This document shows, one piece after another, positions 1-11,235 of a stretch of 64,000 bases of DNA. The position numbers and the translations under genes are program-made. The stretch lies in the NCBI GenBank assembly GCA_947095585.1, contig OX352761.1:85750419-85814418 (forward strand). The letters run 5' to 3'. The stretch is from Nephrocerus scutellatus (lineage: Eukaryota > Arthropoda > Insecta > Diptera > Pipunculidae). A model generated the notes under the pieces. It saw only the letters and a program-made list of their open reading frames with translations. It did not search any database and was not told the DNA's origin. Within the stretch, counting starts at the first letter, position 1; each line of letters starts with the position of its first letter.

Positions 1-2565
1 ATCTGCAGTGGGTCTGCTGCTAACGTCTACAGCACACAGGGACCTAATTTCCTGGCCAGATTTCGGACGGCGGCTCGTCACGGAGTACGGCACGTCACTA
101 TCATACAGTGTTACGCCCCAACGAATCCCTCGACTTAGGATGAGAAGGACAACTTCTACAATCAGCTAAGCGCTGTATTCAACGCAACGCCGAACGGAGA
201 TAGCGTCATCGTGATGGAGGATTTTAATGCAAAGGTAGGCAACGACAATGAAGGACTCAGACATGTGATTGGGAAGCACAGCCTCGGCGAACTAAATGGC
301 AATGGTGAAAGATTTGTTGATTTCTGCAACACCAACCACCTTGTCATAGGAGGCACCATGTTTGAGCATAAGACCTGCCACGAAGTCAGCTGGGTGCCAA
401 CTGACAGGCAATCATCATCCAACCAAATCGACCATGTGGCGATCAGCCGACGTTTTAGGAGCTGTCTTTTAGACGTCCGAAACAGACGAGGAGCCGACAT
501 GGGTCTGTACGGGATCATCACCTTATGGTAGCTACTGTCAAGTTACGTACTACATTAGTTTAAAGAATCCGCGATATCATCCGAATGCCAACAATTAAGG
601 GATCATTTATCGCAAGGAGTGGAAGCAATCAGCAGCTCACTGCCTTCAACAATCCAAGAACATTGGAAAGCTGTGAAAAAGGGTTTTCACATCTGGAGCG
701 GAAAGTATTGTTGGTAGAAGCCAGGCAAGGCACAGCCCGTGGCTTACCGAGGATACCTGGAGGCAGATTGAAGAACGTAAGCTACTTAAAGCTCGTATTG
801 TAGATACCCCAGCAGCAGCGAGGATCGAGCTAGAGTCCCTGTATCGAAGCAAAATGAGATAAGTGTAAGACGTGACAAACGTAATTATATTAACAACCTG
901 GCCTAAGAAGCAGAGGAAGCAGTGAGCTGGTGCGATAGCAGAACAGTTTACAGAATCACCAAAGAGCTGAACGGTGGTCACCGCTCTAGCCAACATCCGG
1001 TGAAAGGCCTAGATGGTGCCGTTCTCATTTCAGATGAGGATCAGCTCAAGCCATGGAAGTAGCATTTCTCTACGGTCCTAAACCGTGTATGTATTCGCCA
1101 ATGATATGCACCCAAATAACACGGAGCTGCCGGAAGTAACAATTTTCCGAATTCGCACCTCAACTCCCAGTAAAGATGAGATCGCTACCGCGACCAACGC
1201 ATAAAGAACATCAAGTCGGCAAGACTAGATGGTATACCGCTCAAACGACATCAGCAGAGCTTTTATATCCTCTTGTAGAGAGAGCTTGGGAGGCAGAAAG
1301 TTTCCCCGACGAGTGGAAGAAGCCAAGCTCCCTACAAAACGTACTCTTATGGAGTGCGAAAACTGGAGAGGCATTTGCGTTCTTCCTGCACTTACAAAGG
1401 TTATAGCCAAAGTAGTAATTGAGCGAATTAAGGAACATCTGGAAGATACACTCGATGCTGAACCAGCAGGTTTCCGCACTGGATCCTCCTGTGTAGACCA
1501 CATCAACACCATACGGATCAATATTGAACAGTGCGCTGAATTCCGGTCACCACTGCACCTGCTTTTCATCGATTTTGAGAAGGCGTTTGACAGTGTCAAC
1601 AGAACGTTTATCTGGCTTGCCTTACCCTGCCTCGCCCGATAAACTAATAGCTATTATTAAAGCAACCTATGATGGCTCTAAATGTAATGTGCTGCATTGA
1701 GGAAAGCTGTCAGAAGAATTCGAGATCCTAAGTGGAATTCGTTGGACTCCATCTCACATCTCAACTCAAATATATGGACTACGCTGACGACGTTTGTTTA
1801 CTCTCACACAGGATTATAGGAGCTGCACCAAATGACAACAAATGTGGAAAGGGAGGCAAATATTGCGGGTTTGAAGATTAATACTGCCAAAACCAAAATC
1901 ATCAACCTCGGCACTAACTCAGTAACTCAAGTTAACATTGCTGGACAACCGGTAGAGAGAATAGAGAGTTTCCAATATCTTGGGATTATTGTCTCAACCG
2001 AAGGTGGAACCAAACAGTACATTATCAACCGAATCGGCAAAGCCAAATCAGCGTTTGTAATGATGTCCATGATATGGCGAAGCAATGCGATCAGCTTAAA
2101 CACCAAGCTGCGACTGTTACTTTTAAATGTAGAATCTGTGCTGTTGTATGGGTGCAGCACTTGGAAGGTGACCGCTACTATCACAAAAAGATTACAAACG
2201 TTCGTAAATAGGTGCCTACGGAGCATCTTAAGAGTTTTCTGACCTATTCCTGACGAACATCTTTACCAGAGAACGGGTCAGGAACCAATAGGAACAACCA
2301 TCCAACGACGGAAGTGGCAGTGGATATGTCATACACTCCGAAAAGGCGACAGCTCCATAGGAAACTAGCAAACTATACAATGCAATGGAATCCGTTGTCT
2401 CAGGAACCGGTCTTCCAAGATATACATGGCGCAGATCAGATCAGAAGGAGTCACGGCAATTGGGAAAGAGTTGGAGAGAGCTGAAGCTCATTGCCAGGAA
2501 CCGCACGCGATGGCGCGTAGGCGTAGTAGACCCACAAGGGGATATAGGATATAAAGAAAAAGAAG
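1..2565 (+). mobile_element. decayed RTE-like non-LTR retrotransposon (5' end outside window)
   Basis: An endonuclease segment is readable at 211-530 (motifs FNAKVG and NQIDHV, then a GAD motif). A frameshift at about 510 separates it from the expected S-D-H-H-L block. Reverse-transcriptase finger and palm follow at 1229-1642, with CENWRGI, an AGFR motif and FIDFEKAFDSV (catalytic motif A). A deletion near 1720-1740 removes the usual RQG...LSP block. YADD, the catalytic motif C, is at 1780-1791 but out of frame with what follows. The thumb is open at 1832-2242 (AGLKIN, YLGI, LLYGCSTWKV, FVNRCLR), and the C-terminal tail runs in broken frames to about 2435. Such proteins nick the target and copy their RNA into it; this copy cannot do so. 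RTE is the best clade match by motif pattern, assigned by eye. Copies of the same family lie at 4370-4557 and 48258-48960. Confidence 0.75.
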
Positions 2566-3660
2566 ATCATCATATTTTGCTCTACAAACGGTGTCCGGTC
2601 CTGGCCTTCCGCCAAAAAGTCTCTCCACCGGTCCCGATTTCGAGCCGATGTCATCCAGTTTGGCATCCCTAAACTCTGGGCGTCCTGGTCTACGCCATCC
2701 TTCCAACGTAGGCTTGGCCGGCCTCGCTGTCGTGCTCCATAAATTCTACCGTAAAGGACTTTCCGAGCAGGATCATTTTCGCTCATGCGAGCTAGGTGTC
2801 CTGCCCACCGGAGCCTACCGAGCTTAATTATCTTCACGATGTCGACATCACAGTAACGCTCGTAGATCTTATCATTATAGAGTCTCCGGAATCGTTCACA
2901 TACGGGGCCAACAATTCTCCGTAAGACTTTTCTCTCGAAAGCGGCTAAGAGGTCAGAATGCTTTTTGCTAAGCACCCAAGTCTCGAATCCATAAGTAAGT
3001 ACTGGTATGACCATTGTCTATATACCAGCAGCTTGGATGTTATAGTTAAAACCCTGCATTTAGGGCGAGTCCTATCGCTTGACCGTAGTTGTTTCTGGTC
3101 TCTTCGTTGTGAAGGGCAGCCGTGTTGACTCGAATCTGATGCGGATGCTGTCTTTCTTGATGATGCAATCCACGCTCGGAACACCATACCAACAAGATAG
3201 TGGTCCGAGTCGACGTTGGCACCTCGGTACGTTCGGGTTGTGACGGCGGTCTATCAACACGTGGTCTATCTGGTTGCAAGTGGTTCCATCAGGAAATACC
3301 CAGGTGGCTTTGTGGATATTTTTACGCGCAAACCTTGTACTAGCAACGACAAATTTTTTTACTCTATGACTCGTTGTCCATTGGCATTAGTGTTCTCGTG
3401 TAAGCCAATGTACTGCCAAAATACTGGCTCCCTTCCTATTTTAGCATTCATATCCCCCAGAATAATTTTTACATCAAACTGAGGGCAGGCATCGAATTTC
3501 CGTTCGACTGATTGAATTCTTCTTTTTCATCATCTGGGGAATCCTCTTTAGGTCTATCGTTATGAGGCTTATGTTTTTAAATCTGCCCCGCACGCGAAGG
3601 GTGCCGTTCATTTATTGCTCTAAAGCCGATAACGGTGGGTTTCATTCTTAATATAGCAGA
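2451..3660 (-). mobile_element. internally deleted second RTE-like retrotransposon family
   Basis: On the minus strand 3480-3190 reads as broken endonuclease (GDMNAKI-like and a HVLIDRRH block). At about 3014 it passes directly into the end of a reverse transcriptase (VLTYGFETWVLSKKH, FERKVLRRIVGPVCERF, LGRLRWAGHLARM, RQRGRPSLRWKDGV, ending near 2560). The whole catalytic palm is missing, so this is an internally deleted copy. Its 3' end meets the 3' end of the plus-strand RTE-like element at about 2555-2565, tail to tail. Related pieces occur at 14678-14918 (plus) and 43060-43240 (minus). The clade assignment is uncertain. Confidence 0.65.
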
Positions 3661-4265
3661 TGATAAAGGAGCACTCTCAGATTATCAGTTCGGGTTTCGA
3701 AAATCGCGCTCGACCGTCGACGCCAAAAAGGAGTTGGTCAATGGAGCTAAGAAAGCGATAGAAGGAGATAGGTGGAGATGGGGGTCAAGGGAATATTGTG
3801 CAGTAGTGACACGGGACATAAAAAAACGCCTTTAACCATACTACTTACGGAAATTAGTATCGATCAGTGCTGGGCCCCCTTCAGTAAAACACTATGTACG
3901 ATGGAGTCCTAAGACTAACTCTAGCACCAGGGGTAAACATCGCCGTTGTTATCGTGTCAAAAACAACATACGAAATAGAGTCAGCCACGAACGAAGCAGT
4001 CATACAAATCAAGGACTGACTAGTATCCGCTGGCCTGGAATTAGCCAATCACAAAACGGAAGCAGTTTGATTACCTACCGGAAAAAGATGGAATACATAA
4101 ATATACGAGTTGGTAATCAGATCAAAGGATTCGGTCAAATACCTAGTAGTAGTTTGGGCGTAGGCACTGGCGACTAAGGAAATAAGAAAGCACCTTTCGT
4201 CCACATACAGACTTAGTGCACTGAGGACGATCAGCGGTTTCCAAACAATCTCATTTCAACCATAA
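3640..4265 (+). mobile_element. R1/Jockey-like reverse-transcriptase fragment
   Basis: The frame at 3635-3835 reads LSDYQFGFRKSRSTVDA followed by a broken EYCAVVTRDIK block, as in the R1-like clades of arthropod non-LTR elements, where QFGFRKGRST is a finger motif and VVTLDI precedes catalytic motif A. Further in-frame pieces appear to about 4080 (LAPGVNIAVV, ATNEAVIQIKDW, GLELANHKTEAVLIT), with stops between. The YADD region is lost between 3900 and 3960. Both ends are ragged. The clade is a judgement by eye. Confidence 0.55.
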
Positions 4266-4267
4266 TA

Positions 4268-4345
4268 GGGTGTGAATGGATGTAAAGTCAAAAGTATGTT
4301 TCTTCGCATTAAAATGCTACGTCCACCGAAGGGGGTGAAAATAGA
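4268..4345. repeat. fragment of the foldback repeat family
   Basis: This short stretch (gatgtaaagtcaaaagta, then a block ending in ctacgtccaccg) matches parts of the long inverted-repeat elements at 11236-12864 and 37080-37865, where the same blocks read as gatgtaaggtcaaaagtacg and ctacgtacaccg. It is truncated on both sides and sits between the R1-like piece and a C-tract. Confidence 0.55.
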
Positions 4346-4369
4346 TCCAACCCTCCCATCCCCCCCCCG

Positions 4370-4557
4370 CCCTGACGAACATCTTTACCAGAGAACGGGT
4401 CAGGAACCAATAAGAACAACCATCCAACGACGGAAGTGGCAGTGGATATGTCATACACTCCGAAAAGGCGACAGCTCCATAGGAAACTAGCAAACTGTAC
4501 AATGCAATGGAATCCGTTGTCTCAGGAACCGGTCTTCCAAGATATACATGGCGCAGA
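4370..4557 (+). repeat. second copy of the damaged RTE-like 3' segment, between C-tracts
   Basis: This matches 2249-2434 with only a few substitutions. Both copies share the same lesions: the sequence gaaactagcaaact, and a deletion/rearrangement before tatacatggcgcag. The better-preserved copy at 48650-48840 has neither. It is therefore probably a local duplication of an already dead element, not an independent insertion. C-runs bracket it: 9 Cs at 4360-4368 and 13 Cs at 4570-4582. Confidence 0.7.
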
Positions 4558-4904
4558 AGGATTCCCATTCCCCCCCCCCCCCTTACTATTACTTTCTTTT
4601 ACACAGTAAAGGGAAGTATAGTTAACATGAATTCATTTTCGAACTTGGGATTTTTGCAGATTTACCCATTACGTATCTCCTAAGTCAGAAAAAGCGAAAA
4701 AAAATCTCGGTCTGTCTGTCAGTCTGTCTCCACTCTACAGCCCAGACTGCTGAACTTATGGGTATGAAAATTCATATTAAAACTTTTTACATAAATTGTA
4801 AGGAGACAGCTGATTTGGACAGAAATCTGACAACCGGAACAGTTTTTCGAGAAAATTAAAAATAAATAATTTACTGAAGATTCTGGCCCCGTCCGTATAT
4901 CCTA

Positions 4905-5265
4905 TATATATCTTCTTAATATATAAAAACGTTGGTGCGTATGTATGTCTGACTATTACGGCTGAACAGCTGATGCTTTCCAACTTATACTCATATTATA
5001 TGTTCGTGTGGTGCTCTGGATTGTTTTTGTTTGTGTTAGAACCTCCTAGGTGGCGCTGCGGTCGCTTTTTTCCGAAAACTCTTATTTATGGACCGATTTG
5101 GCTCAAATTCACACCATATAATATTAAAATTAAAAGAATTTGGACCCGATAGGTGGCGCTGGGGTTTAAAAATGTAGTTTTCCCTGTATATGATTTTCAT
5201 ATAAAGAATATTCTAACACGTATACATTTTTTGCCGATAAAAGTGTCGATTCTATAGTTTTCTGG
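4905..5265 (+). mobile_element. Helitron-like 5' fragment
   Basis: The stretch from about 4910 (tcttcttaatatataaaaac, then gtatgtatgtctgac) resembles the TC-starting left end of arthropod Helitrons. An inverted similar sequence lies at 40000-40065. Two ggtggcgctg blocks and a gaccgatttggct block follow, which are common in small non-autonomous Helitrons. No 3' CTRR end was found before the G-rich repeat, so this is a fragment. Confidence 0.4.
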
Positions 5266-5267
5266 GT

Positions 5268-5460
5268 TGGTGAGATGGTCAGTTGGTAGGTTGGTCAGTT
5301 GGCGAGAGGTCAGTGGGTGGGGATGGTCTGTGCGTGGGTGGTCAGCTGGAGGTAGGTCAAGAGGTCAGTAGACTGGAGGTCAGTGGGGTGGGGGGTCATT
5401 GGGCTGGAGGTCAATGGACGTGGCGTGAGTGGGCGGGTGGGTGCCAGTGGGATGGTGCTG
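5268..5460 (+). repeat. degenerate G-rich tandem repeat
   Basis: About 190 bp are built of irregular 8-12 bp units around ggtcagttgg, strongly G-rich on the plus strand, with runs such as ggggtggggggtc. The open frame across it is a composition artefact. Preceding bases (gtgtcgattctatagttttc) recur near 41085 and 41190, so it may be the expanded interior of a Helitron-like element. Confidence 0.6.
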
Positions 5461-5469
5461 ATGAGAAAC

Positions 5470-6780
5470 ACCCGGTATTTCAGCTGGTAGATATATATAT
5501 GTGCCGAACATACATCTAAATCAAAACTGACATCGTTCGTGGATCTGTGCAAAAAATATTTATAACGGTACTCCGTGAATATTGCACCCAGTGCATTTTT
5601 ACTCACATTCAGTGTTGATCCAGTAAGCTATCCAGTGATCTAAATGTGTTTTCTCATACTTTTTCGGGTGAACAGACATCATTGTGCTCACACTTTTTCT
5701 TCTTTGACACCATGTCAAGTTTCCTAGCTAAAATAGCTTTAAGGAATGAAGATTCTGCATTCTTACTTGGAAATGTTTATTTATCGTCTCTTGATGAAGA
5801 ATTTCCTCTAAAAAAAGAAAACCTGCGAATGAAATATACCAAAGCCGGTCTAAGCTCGGAGAGTTTTACCATTCGTATCAATATCTGTAATTAAAGAAGA
5901 TTTATTTTTATAGCACTCCCATTTAAACCCAAGACAATGGTTTATTCCATAGTGTGACGTTCTCCCTCATCGCGCGATCGTGTTTGGCTTTTAAACAGGA
6001 CATCTAATTAGATTATTGTAGTTTGATAATTTGATCGTCATGTCGACATAGACTAAGGATGTCTAATTTTGCATAGAATGGCCCTATATTTGTATTTGTA
6101 TATATTTTCATTTGTCTTAGTTTTATAATTTCTTTCTATTAAAAATAATTACAAACGATTTTTGATTAAATTTTTTAATTAAACTATACATATTAATATA
6201 TTTCGGTTTTACTACAGTTTTAACATTTCGTTAACATTTTAAGTTATTACATTACAAAAAAAACTTTTTATAAAACCAAAATGACAAAAACAAAAGTATA
6301 AGTTACTTTTGTATTAAGATTTTAATTTGTTCAAGAAAAAGAAAGAAAATACATATATATGTCGACCTCTATAAATCGAGTTGGTACTTATTCGTGTCCA
6401 TCAAGACATTTAATCTATTAATTTATTCGAAAAGTAAATCGTTTTTAAATTGGTTTAAATATTAATGTACCCTGATTTAAATTCTATGAATAAATATATT
6501 ATGTAAACATAACATCATATACATATGTATGTGTCTAAATTTAATAAATTTAAATAGTAAATTATAATTAATTACATTTTCAAATAATTTCATTAAAAAT
6601 TCATTGCGATTCTTTCCTTTATTTATTTTCATATTATGTTTTCTTTACACGTTTAATTTTTTAAATTACATATTTCAATTTTTGTAAATATAAAATTTTA
6701 AAAGTTACATTGAATAACCAAATATGAAGTATCTATGACATTCATTTCACGTATATTTTTAATTTTAATGCCTTGGTTTT
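5470..6780. other. no gene recognised; AT-rich 3' flank of scro
   Basis: Strongly AT-rich sequence with only short chance frames. I see no repeat family or RNA gene here. It may include distal scro 3' UTR or intergenic DNA; several TTTATT motifs (AATAAA on the minus strand) occur but none can be singled out. Confidence 0.4.
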
Positions 6781-7101
6781 TCGTATCACTTTATTTTATT
6801 TACAAATTTTTTTTTACTTTAGTTCTTTTTAACAAACATGATAATACGGATTAACGAATCGAGCCACCATCAATTAAATTGACAAATTATGTTTGTTTCT
6901 TTACAAGAATTCAAATTTAGTAAGAAATTGTAAATATTTACTAAGTTTATGGACAATATTATTTCTAGGCGTTTTGTGAAGTTTTTTGAAATAATAGTAA
7001 ATAGTGGTAATGTTAAATAAACTGATTCTGCTTCTTTGTGCAACAAAAATATCATTGTGTAGGGGCTCGACTGGAATGAACTCATTGTACTTCGGTTTTT
7101 A
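6780..7101 (-). other. scro: probable scro 3' UTR with candidate poly(A) signals
   Basis: This lies immediately downstream of the scro stop codon. Two overlapping AATAAA hexamers on the minus strand (TTTATT at 6795-6800 and 6790-6795) would give a 3' UTR of about 320 nt. A TTTATT at 7097-7102 overlaps the stop codon itself and is unlikely to be used. The cleavage site is inferred, not shown. Confidence 0.3.
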
Positions 7102-7554
7102 TTACCATGCTCTCCCTTGCAGCGGCAAATAACCACCGCACTGCTGTTGGTGGCTGTTTGCCATGAAATTGTTTTGATTTCGATATGCCATGGCCAGGCT
7201 ATTTGACATTAGGGAATTATTGCAGGGTTGTTGCAACATTTGGGCGTTGTGCCCGGTTACTGCACCATTGTAGCTAGTTAGTAGTGTTGACGATGTGTCT
7301 GGTGAATGAGTGTGCGGAGCTTCGCCAGTAATTAAATTAATACTACCACTGGTGACAACTCCCCCCCCGCCACTGACAGAACTGCCACCACCGCCTGCTC
7401 CACTGCTGCCTCCACCGGCATTTCCAGCTCCTCCCACTTGTTGTTGTTGTTGCTGCTGTTGTTGTTGCTGTGGCGTTGAATTGGAACTACCCGAACATGG
7501 TTTGCCATCTTTGACTAAAACTGGTACAGCAACACGTCGTGGTGAGCTCGCTGA
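7102..7554 (-). CDS. scro: scro coding exon 6: NK2-specific domain, poly-Gln and C-terminus
   Basis: Residues 337-486 and the TAA stop at 7104-7102. The acceptor is ...TTCGTTCAG, with the exon starting at 7554; a second AG four bases further in would break the phase-0 join, so 7554 is chosen. SPRRVAVPVLVKDGKP is the NK2-specific domain, a short conserved module C-terminal to the homeodomain, implicated in regulating transactivation. It is followed by 11 Gln encoded by mixed CAA/CAG, then a Gly/Ser-rich tract, then NSLAMAYRNQNNFMAN and a conserved end LPLQGRAW. The exon is intact. The mixed-codon Gln tract and the c-run at 7371-7378 (Gly codons) are likely length-variable. Confidence 0.93.
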   Translation of the reverse strand, partial: SASSPRRVAVPVLVKDGKPCSGSSNSTPQQQQQQQQQQQVGGAGNAGGGSSGAGGGGSSVSGGGGVVTSGSINLITGEAPHTHSPDTSSTLLTSYNGAVTGHNAQMLQQPCNNSLMSNSLAMAYRNQNNFMANSHQQQCGGYLPLQGRAW

Positions 7555-7814
7555 CTGAACGAAAAATTCCAGAACAAATACAAGCCATAGCGGAAAAGTC
7601 GAAAAGGAAAAAAAGAATGAAATAAATAAATATAACGAACGAACACAAAGGTCAATACTAACAACATTTTAAAAATATATCAAAATATTCTGGACATAAG
7701 TTATTCTTTAGCCAACATCTAATTATTAAAATATTTTATATTTCGGATAGCATACTTACGTAGGTACCAAAGTGAAATAAAAGAACCAACTCATAAACCC
7801 GGGTTAATTGTTAT

Positions 7815-7935
7815 AATTTTTATATTTTTTTAAATGGTTCGTCACTAGAGATAGATATGTGTACAAAATTTAAATAAAACGTTAAAAAATAATTATAAGA
7901 GACCCACGACCGCGGTGCCCAATCACTTCCATATT
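7815..7935 (-). repeat. family Y monomer fragment in intron 5
   Basis: On the minus strand this reads like one family Y monomer: a gggca-ccg-cggtcgtgggtc block adjoining ggaagtgattgg, then an AT-rich spacer and a block equivalent to ttttgtacacatatct. It is short, diverged and lacks the family ends. Confidence 0.4.
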
Positions 7936-8259
7936 GGGCTAAAGTGCGTTATAGCTTTTACTCAGTTAGGGCTTCCTGACACCATTCTCCTGAAAGCCCC
8001 CATTGAGCCGACCTAAAAAACAGTATTCTTGTTTGTGGTGACGCCTCCTTTAGGATAGATAGGCTTCGAAAGTTTTGATTTGGTTTTTGAATAATGTATT
8101 TTTCTAAGTGGTTTGATGGATGTTAGGGGGTTAATTGATATCGTATAAAATGTAATAAAAATACCTTACATATTATACAAACTTGGGTTCAATCTAACCC
8201 CCCTCGACAGAGTTAGATCCAAAAACTAACTTTCTCATAAAATTTCAGCAGGGGGCGTG

Positions 8260-8612
8260 TTTAAAAGTGGGTGGGCGGAAAGGTGAAAATTACTTCTACA
8301 CACTACCTACTTCTTACTTCTACATACAGATTGCCGCACTTGGCTACCGCCTCGTGCTTTAAGCTTTTAACTCGCACGATAAGCATTTTTAAGCGAATAA
8401 TGTACGCTATTTTTCACACGACCAAAACAGGTTTTTCTGCTAAACCGGTTAAGCTCAAGGCAAAATTACTCTGGAAATGTGTGTTCGCTGTGACTGCAGT
8501 AAATAACATTGGTTTTTACTATGTAAACACACTAGATAATGCCTCCCTTCGAGGGTCGGTTATAGCGTAGGAAACAGTTATTTTCGTCTATGGTCGTGTG
8601 AAAACTTAATTT
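8260..8612. repeat. dispersed repeat family X, copy 1
   Basis: This shares blocks with 16300-16740: agattgccg-act-ggctacc, ctcgcacgat, accggtt, cgctgtgactgcagtaaata and a tttttcacacg motif. In this copy the block from gtacgctattttt to gcagtaaataac is inverted relative to the other, while the agattgccg block keeps the same orientation. There is no coding capacity; element class unknown. Confidence 0.55.
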
Positions 8613-8884
8613 ACTTCTTATATGATGGAACCAAAAAATATTTTGCGGAGTTCTGTGAGAATTGCACAAATCGCAATAAAGTGAACAAGATCTTCCCTAT
8701 CCTTAAGATTACAAATCTCGCACAAAAGTGGAAGGTCTGAACGATGTAGAATAACATTCAGATTAACCAATTCTACTCGTATTTTAAATATGGTGCTTAT
8801 CATATCTGTCGTGTATTGATTTAAAAAATAACTCTCCAAGATTGTGATTCATTCTGATATAATACATTTTGTATTACGATTATT

Positions 8885-9062
8885 GTGCTTCACCTAGCTT
8901 CTGGCCCTCGGCCCTGAGTCTTAAATTTTTATAGAAAGTGTTGTCAGCGGAGATACACATGTGTGCAACGTTTTATTAAAATTGGGTTAATTTTGAAAAA
9001 ATTTATGTGAAGGCACTTCAGCCCTGAGCTCGATCACTTCCAAATTTTCAGCTTTTTGAACA
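8885..9062 (-). repeat. family Y monomer fragment in intron 5
   Basis: Minus-strand family Y units are recognisable: agaaagtgttgtcagcgg, tacacatgtgtgcaa, ttaaaattgggttaatttt and gatcacttccaaatttt. About one and a half monomers, without the terminal sequences. Confidence 0.5.
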
Positions 9063-9309
9063 ATTAACTTTAGCCCAAGTAACAGTTCTCTAGAACATGT
9101 AAAAGTTGGTTAAAAAAGGACTTTGGTATAGTTAAAACCACCATTCCACAAACGTAAAACGAACCACTCAGGTAACTCAGGATTTCGTAAATGGCCAATG
9201 AGATTAAGCAGCTCACAAAATATTTGAACAGAGTTAAAAGTTGCTTTAATTTATTATTGATATGGATTCATAATAAAACAAGTTTACATCACTTTAGTGT
9301 TTATAAGCC

Positions 9310-10190
9310 AAATTATACCAAGTGATAAATTCGGAGCACGATAACAGAACGCATTCAATTTGCTCCCAAACTAATAAACGACTGGTGCAGAGAAGTCGAC
9401 CTAAGTGTTAACACAGAAAAAATAGTCTGCACTTTATTAACAAAAAGGAAAAGAATAAAGCATCCTGCACTACGGTTCTAAGGCAAGTTCCTTCAAATAG
9501 TGCCGAAATACAAATATCTAGGGGTTGATCAGAAACTAACATAGAACATGTCATGTCATGTCATGTCGCACATGTCATATATCGCCAACAAAGTTAGATG
9601 GCCAAACCAAAGCAACCCAGGATCACAAACATGGTGGCGAAAAAAGAGCAATCGAACCCACGCTTAAACCTAAAAACAATTAAGAGACAAATCAAACTAA
9701 GTTCAACAGGTGCAATGTGCTATAAAGACGTTCCCAACGGCAGCTCTAGAAAAGCTTTTGGGGCTTTCACGCCTGAACTTACATGTCTAAAGCAAGGTCG
9801 GTTCAAGAGCCATCCAACTGAAAATCGCTTATCAAATAAAAGAAAATAGACCACAACATACAAGTATCTTAACCACAATAAATTTGGTAAACGCAATTCT
9901 TCAAATATCAGATTTGATGACAAAAACTACTAGCTTCTAAAGTCTAGAATAGGCATTGCGAATAACCCTTGGAAATTCTCAAACCGTGTTCCAGGCAGAA
10001 ACAATAGCAATAGAATATATTAAAAGAAGGTACAGAAGAACCGAGATCAACGCTATCTCTGACAGTCAGTCCGCATTGCTAGCCTTAAAAGGCTCCATCC
10101 TTCATTCCAAAATAACGTGGAGCTGTTAAAAGGATCTTAAAAGAACTGACCAAAACCAAAACACACTTTGAAATATCATACTAACTAAAT
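9310..10190 (+). mobile_element. decayed I/LOA-like non-LTR remnant (RNase H type)
   Basis: Broken frames read LINDWCREVDLSVN and KYKYLGVDQKL (end of a reverse transcriptase) at about 9365-9540. Between 9980 and 10110 comes an RNase H-like stretch (AETIAIEYIKRRYRRTE, ISDSQSALLALKG). The same stretch occurs at 22340-22440 in the larger relative at 21493-22676. An RNase H domain after the reverse transcriptase is typical of I, LOA and R1 group elements. A tgtca microrepeat at about 9550-9570 interrupts the coding. Dead copy. Confidence 0.6.
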
Positions 10191-10556
10191 GATTTATACA
10201 ATATGCAGCAACAATTTCTTTATCACATATGGTATTCCTGAGACAATATACATTTTTCGTTATTTTACTAGTATATAACGATTATCAATTTTTATTTTAT
10301 AATACAATTTATGATCGCTATGCGAAGCACCTCGGTAGCTTGAAATTACAAGTGAAAAAGGGTTCTTGTACTAACTTTTCATTAAGCTGTAATTGTATGT
10401 AAGTATTACTTATAGAGTCTCCCATAAGATTAAGGAGAAATGTAAGGTTTCTACTTGATGTTGTTTTTTTCTAGAATAACTTATGTATCTTTAAATGTTA
10501 TTTGTTTATAATTGTTAATAATTATTTATGGAATGGCACATCCGAATTGCTCTTAC
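10190..10556. other. intron 5 sequence, nothing recognised
   Basis: AT-rich intronic sequence immediately downstream (in transcript sense) of coding exon 5; I see no repeat, RNA gene or coding frame in it. Confidence 0.5.
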
Positions 10557-10643
10557 CTGATTTTGCTGATTTTGCTCGGCCATTGCTTTTTCTTTTGCTT
10601 GTCTTTTACACTTGTACCTGTGATTCTGAAACCAAATTTTAAC
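10557..10643 (-). CDS. scro: scro coding exon 5: homeodomain recognition helix
   Basis: Residues 308-336, 87 nt, phase 0 at both ends. The acceptor is TTTAATTTCAG and the donor CAG/GTAAGA. It encodes [16 protein letters not shown], homeodomain positions 45-60, followed by [13 protein letters not shown]. The WFQN core with His52 and Tyr54 is present; Tyr54 is the hallmark of NK2-class homeodomains and underlies their preference for CAAGTG-type sites. No lesion is seen. The exon is too short to stand out by ORF length and was found from homeodomain motifs and splice signals. Confidence 0.95.
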
Positions 10644-10679
10644 CTGAAATTAAAGTACTCATATTAATTTTGAAAAAAA

Positions 10680-11235
10680 AATTAAAAGGATGAGTTTTTA
10701 CAGTGCTTTTTCTTAATCGGTACATGCGTCAATTTATATAAGAATTGTTGGCTTGGTATTAAAAAATAAAATGCAGCTTGAGGCTTACACTTATCCAGCG
10801 CCTGCATTCGTTTTAGAAAAGGTATAAATCAAAAATCTGTTCACCTTTATTGTCATCAAGAATAATAAAAAAAATCGAATTTTTATCGCAGATTAAATTT
10901 CGTTTGACAATAATGGCAATACAAGAACATGCCGGGAAGCAAAAATGAAAAGAAATGAGGCCAGTACAAAAACCACATGAGCTACAGCCATATAAGTATG
11001 CAGGTTTTATGAAGGCTTAAGTGGCAACGTTACAATGTGCAATCATATTGCAATGGCTGTTGTATATGGATTTTGTCTCATTTTGTTCTATAAATGAAAC
11101 TGTGCAGCTTTTTTCTCCTTCACTTAAGTTACCTACTTGAGTTCCTCGGATTATGCGGCTTATTGCATATACTGTGGCTACACATAAGCATAGTCATGAT
11201 TCGAGATTTGACACATAATATCGATAGGTCAGCTT
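10680..11235. other. intron 4 sequence, nothing recognised
   Basis: AT-rich intron sequence between exon 5 and the foldback element. I see no coding or repeat signal apart from short A/T runs. Confidence 0.45.

Noticed and set aside
5283..5519. Plus-strand Gly/Trp/Val-rich open frame
   Set aside because: Translation of the G-rich degenerate repeat, not a gene.
7310..7558. Plus-strand Pro/Cys-rich open frame
   Set aside because: Antisense of the Gly-rich and poly-Gln part of scro exon 6.
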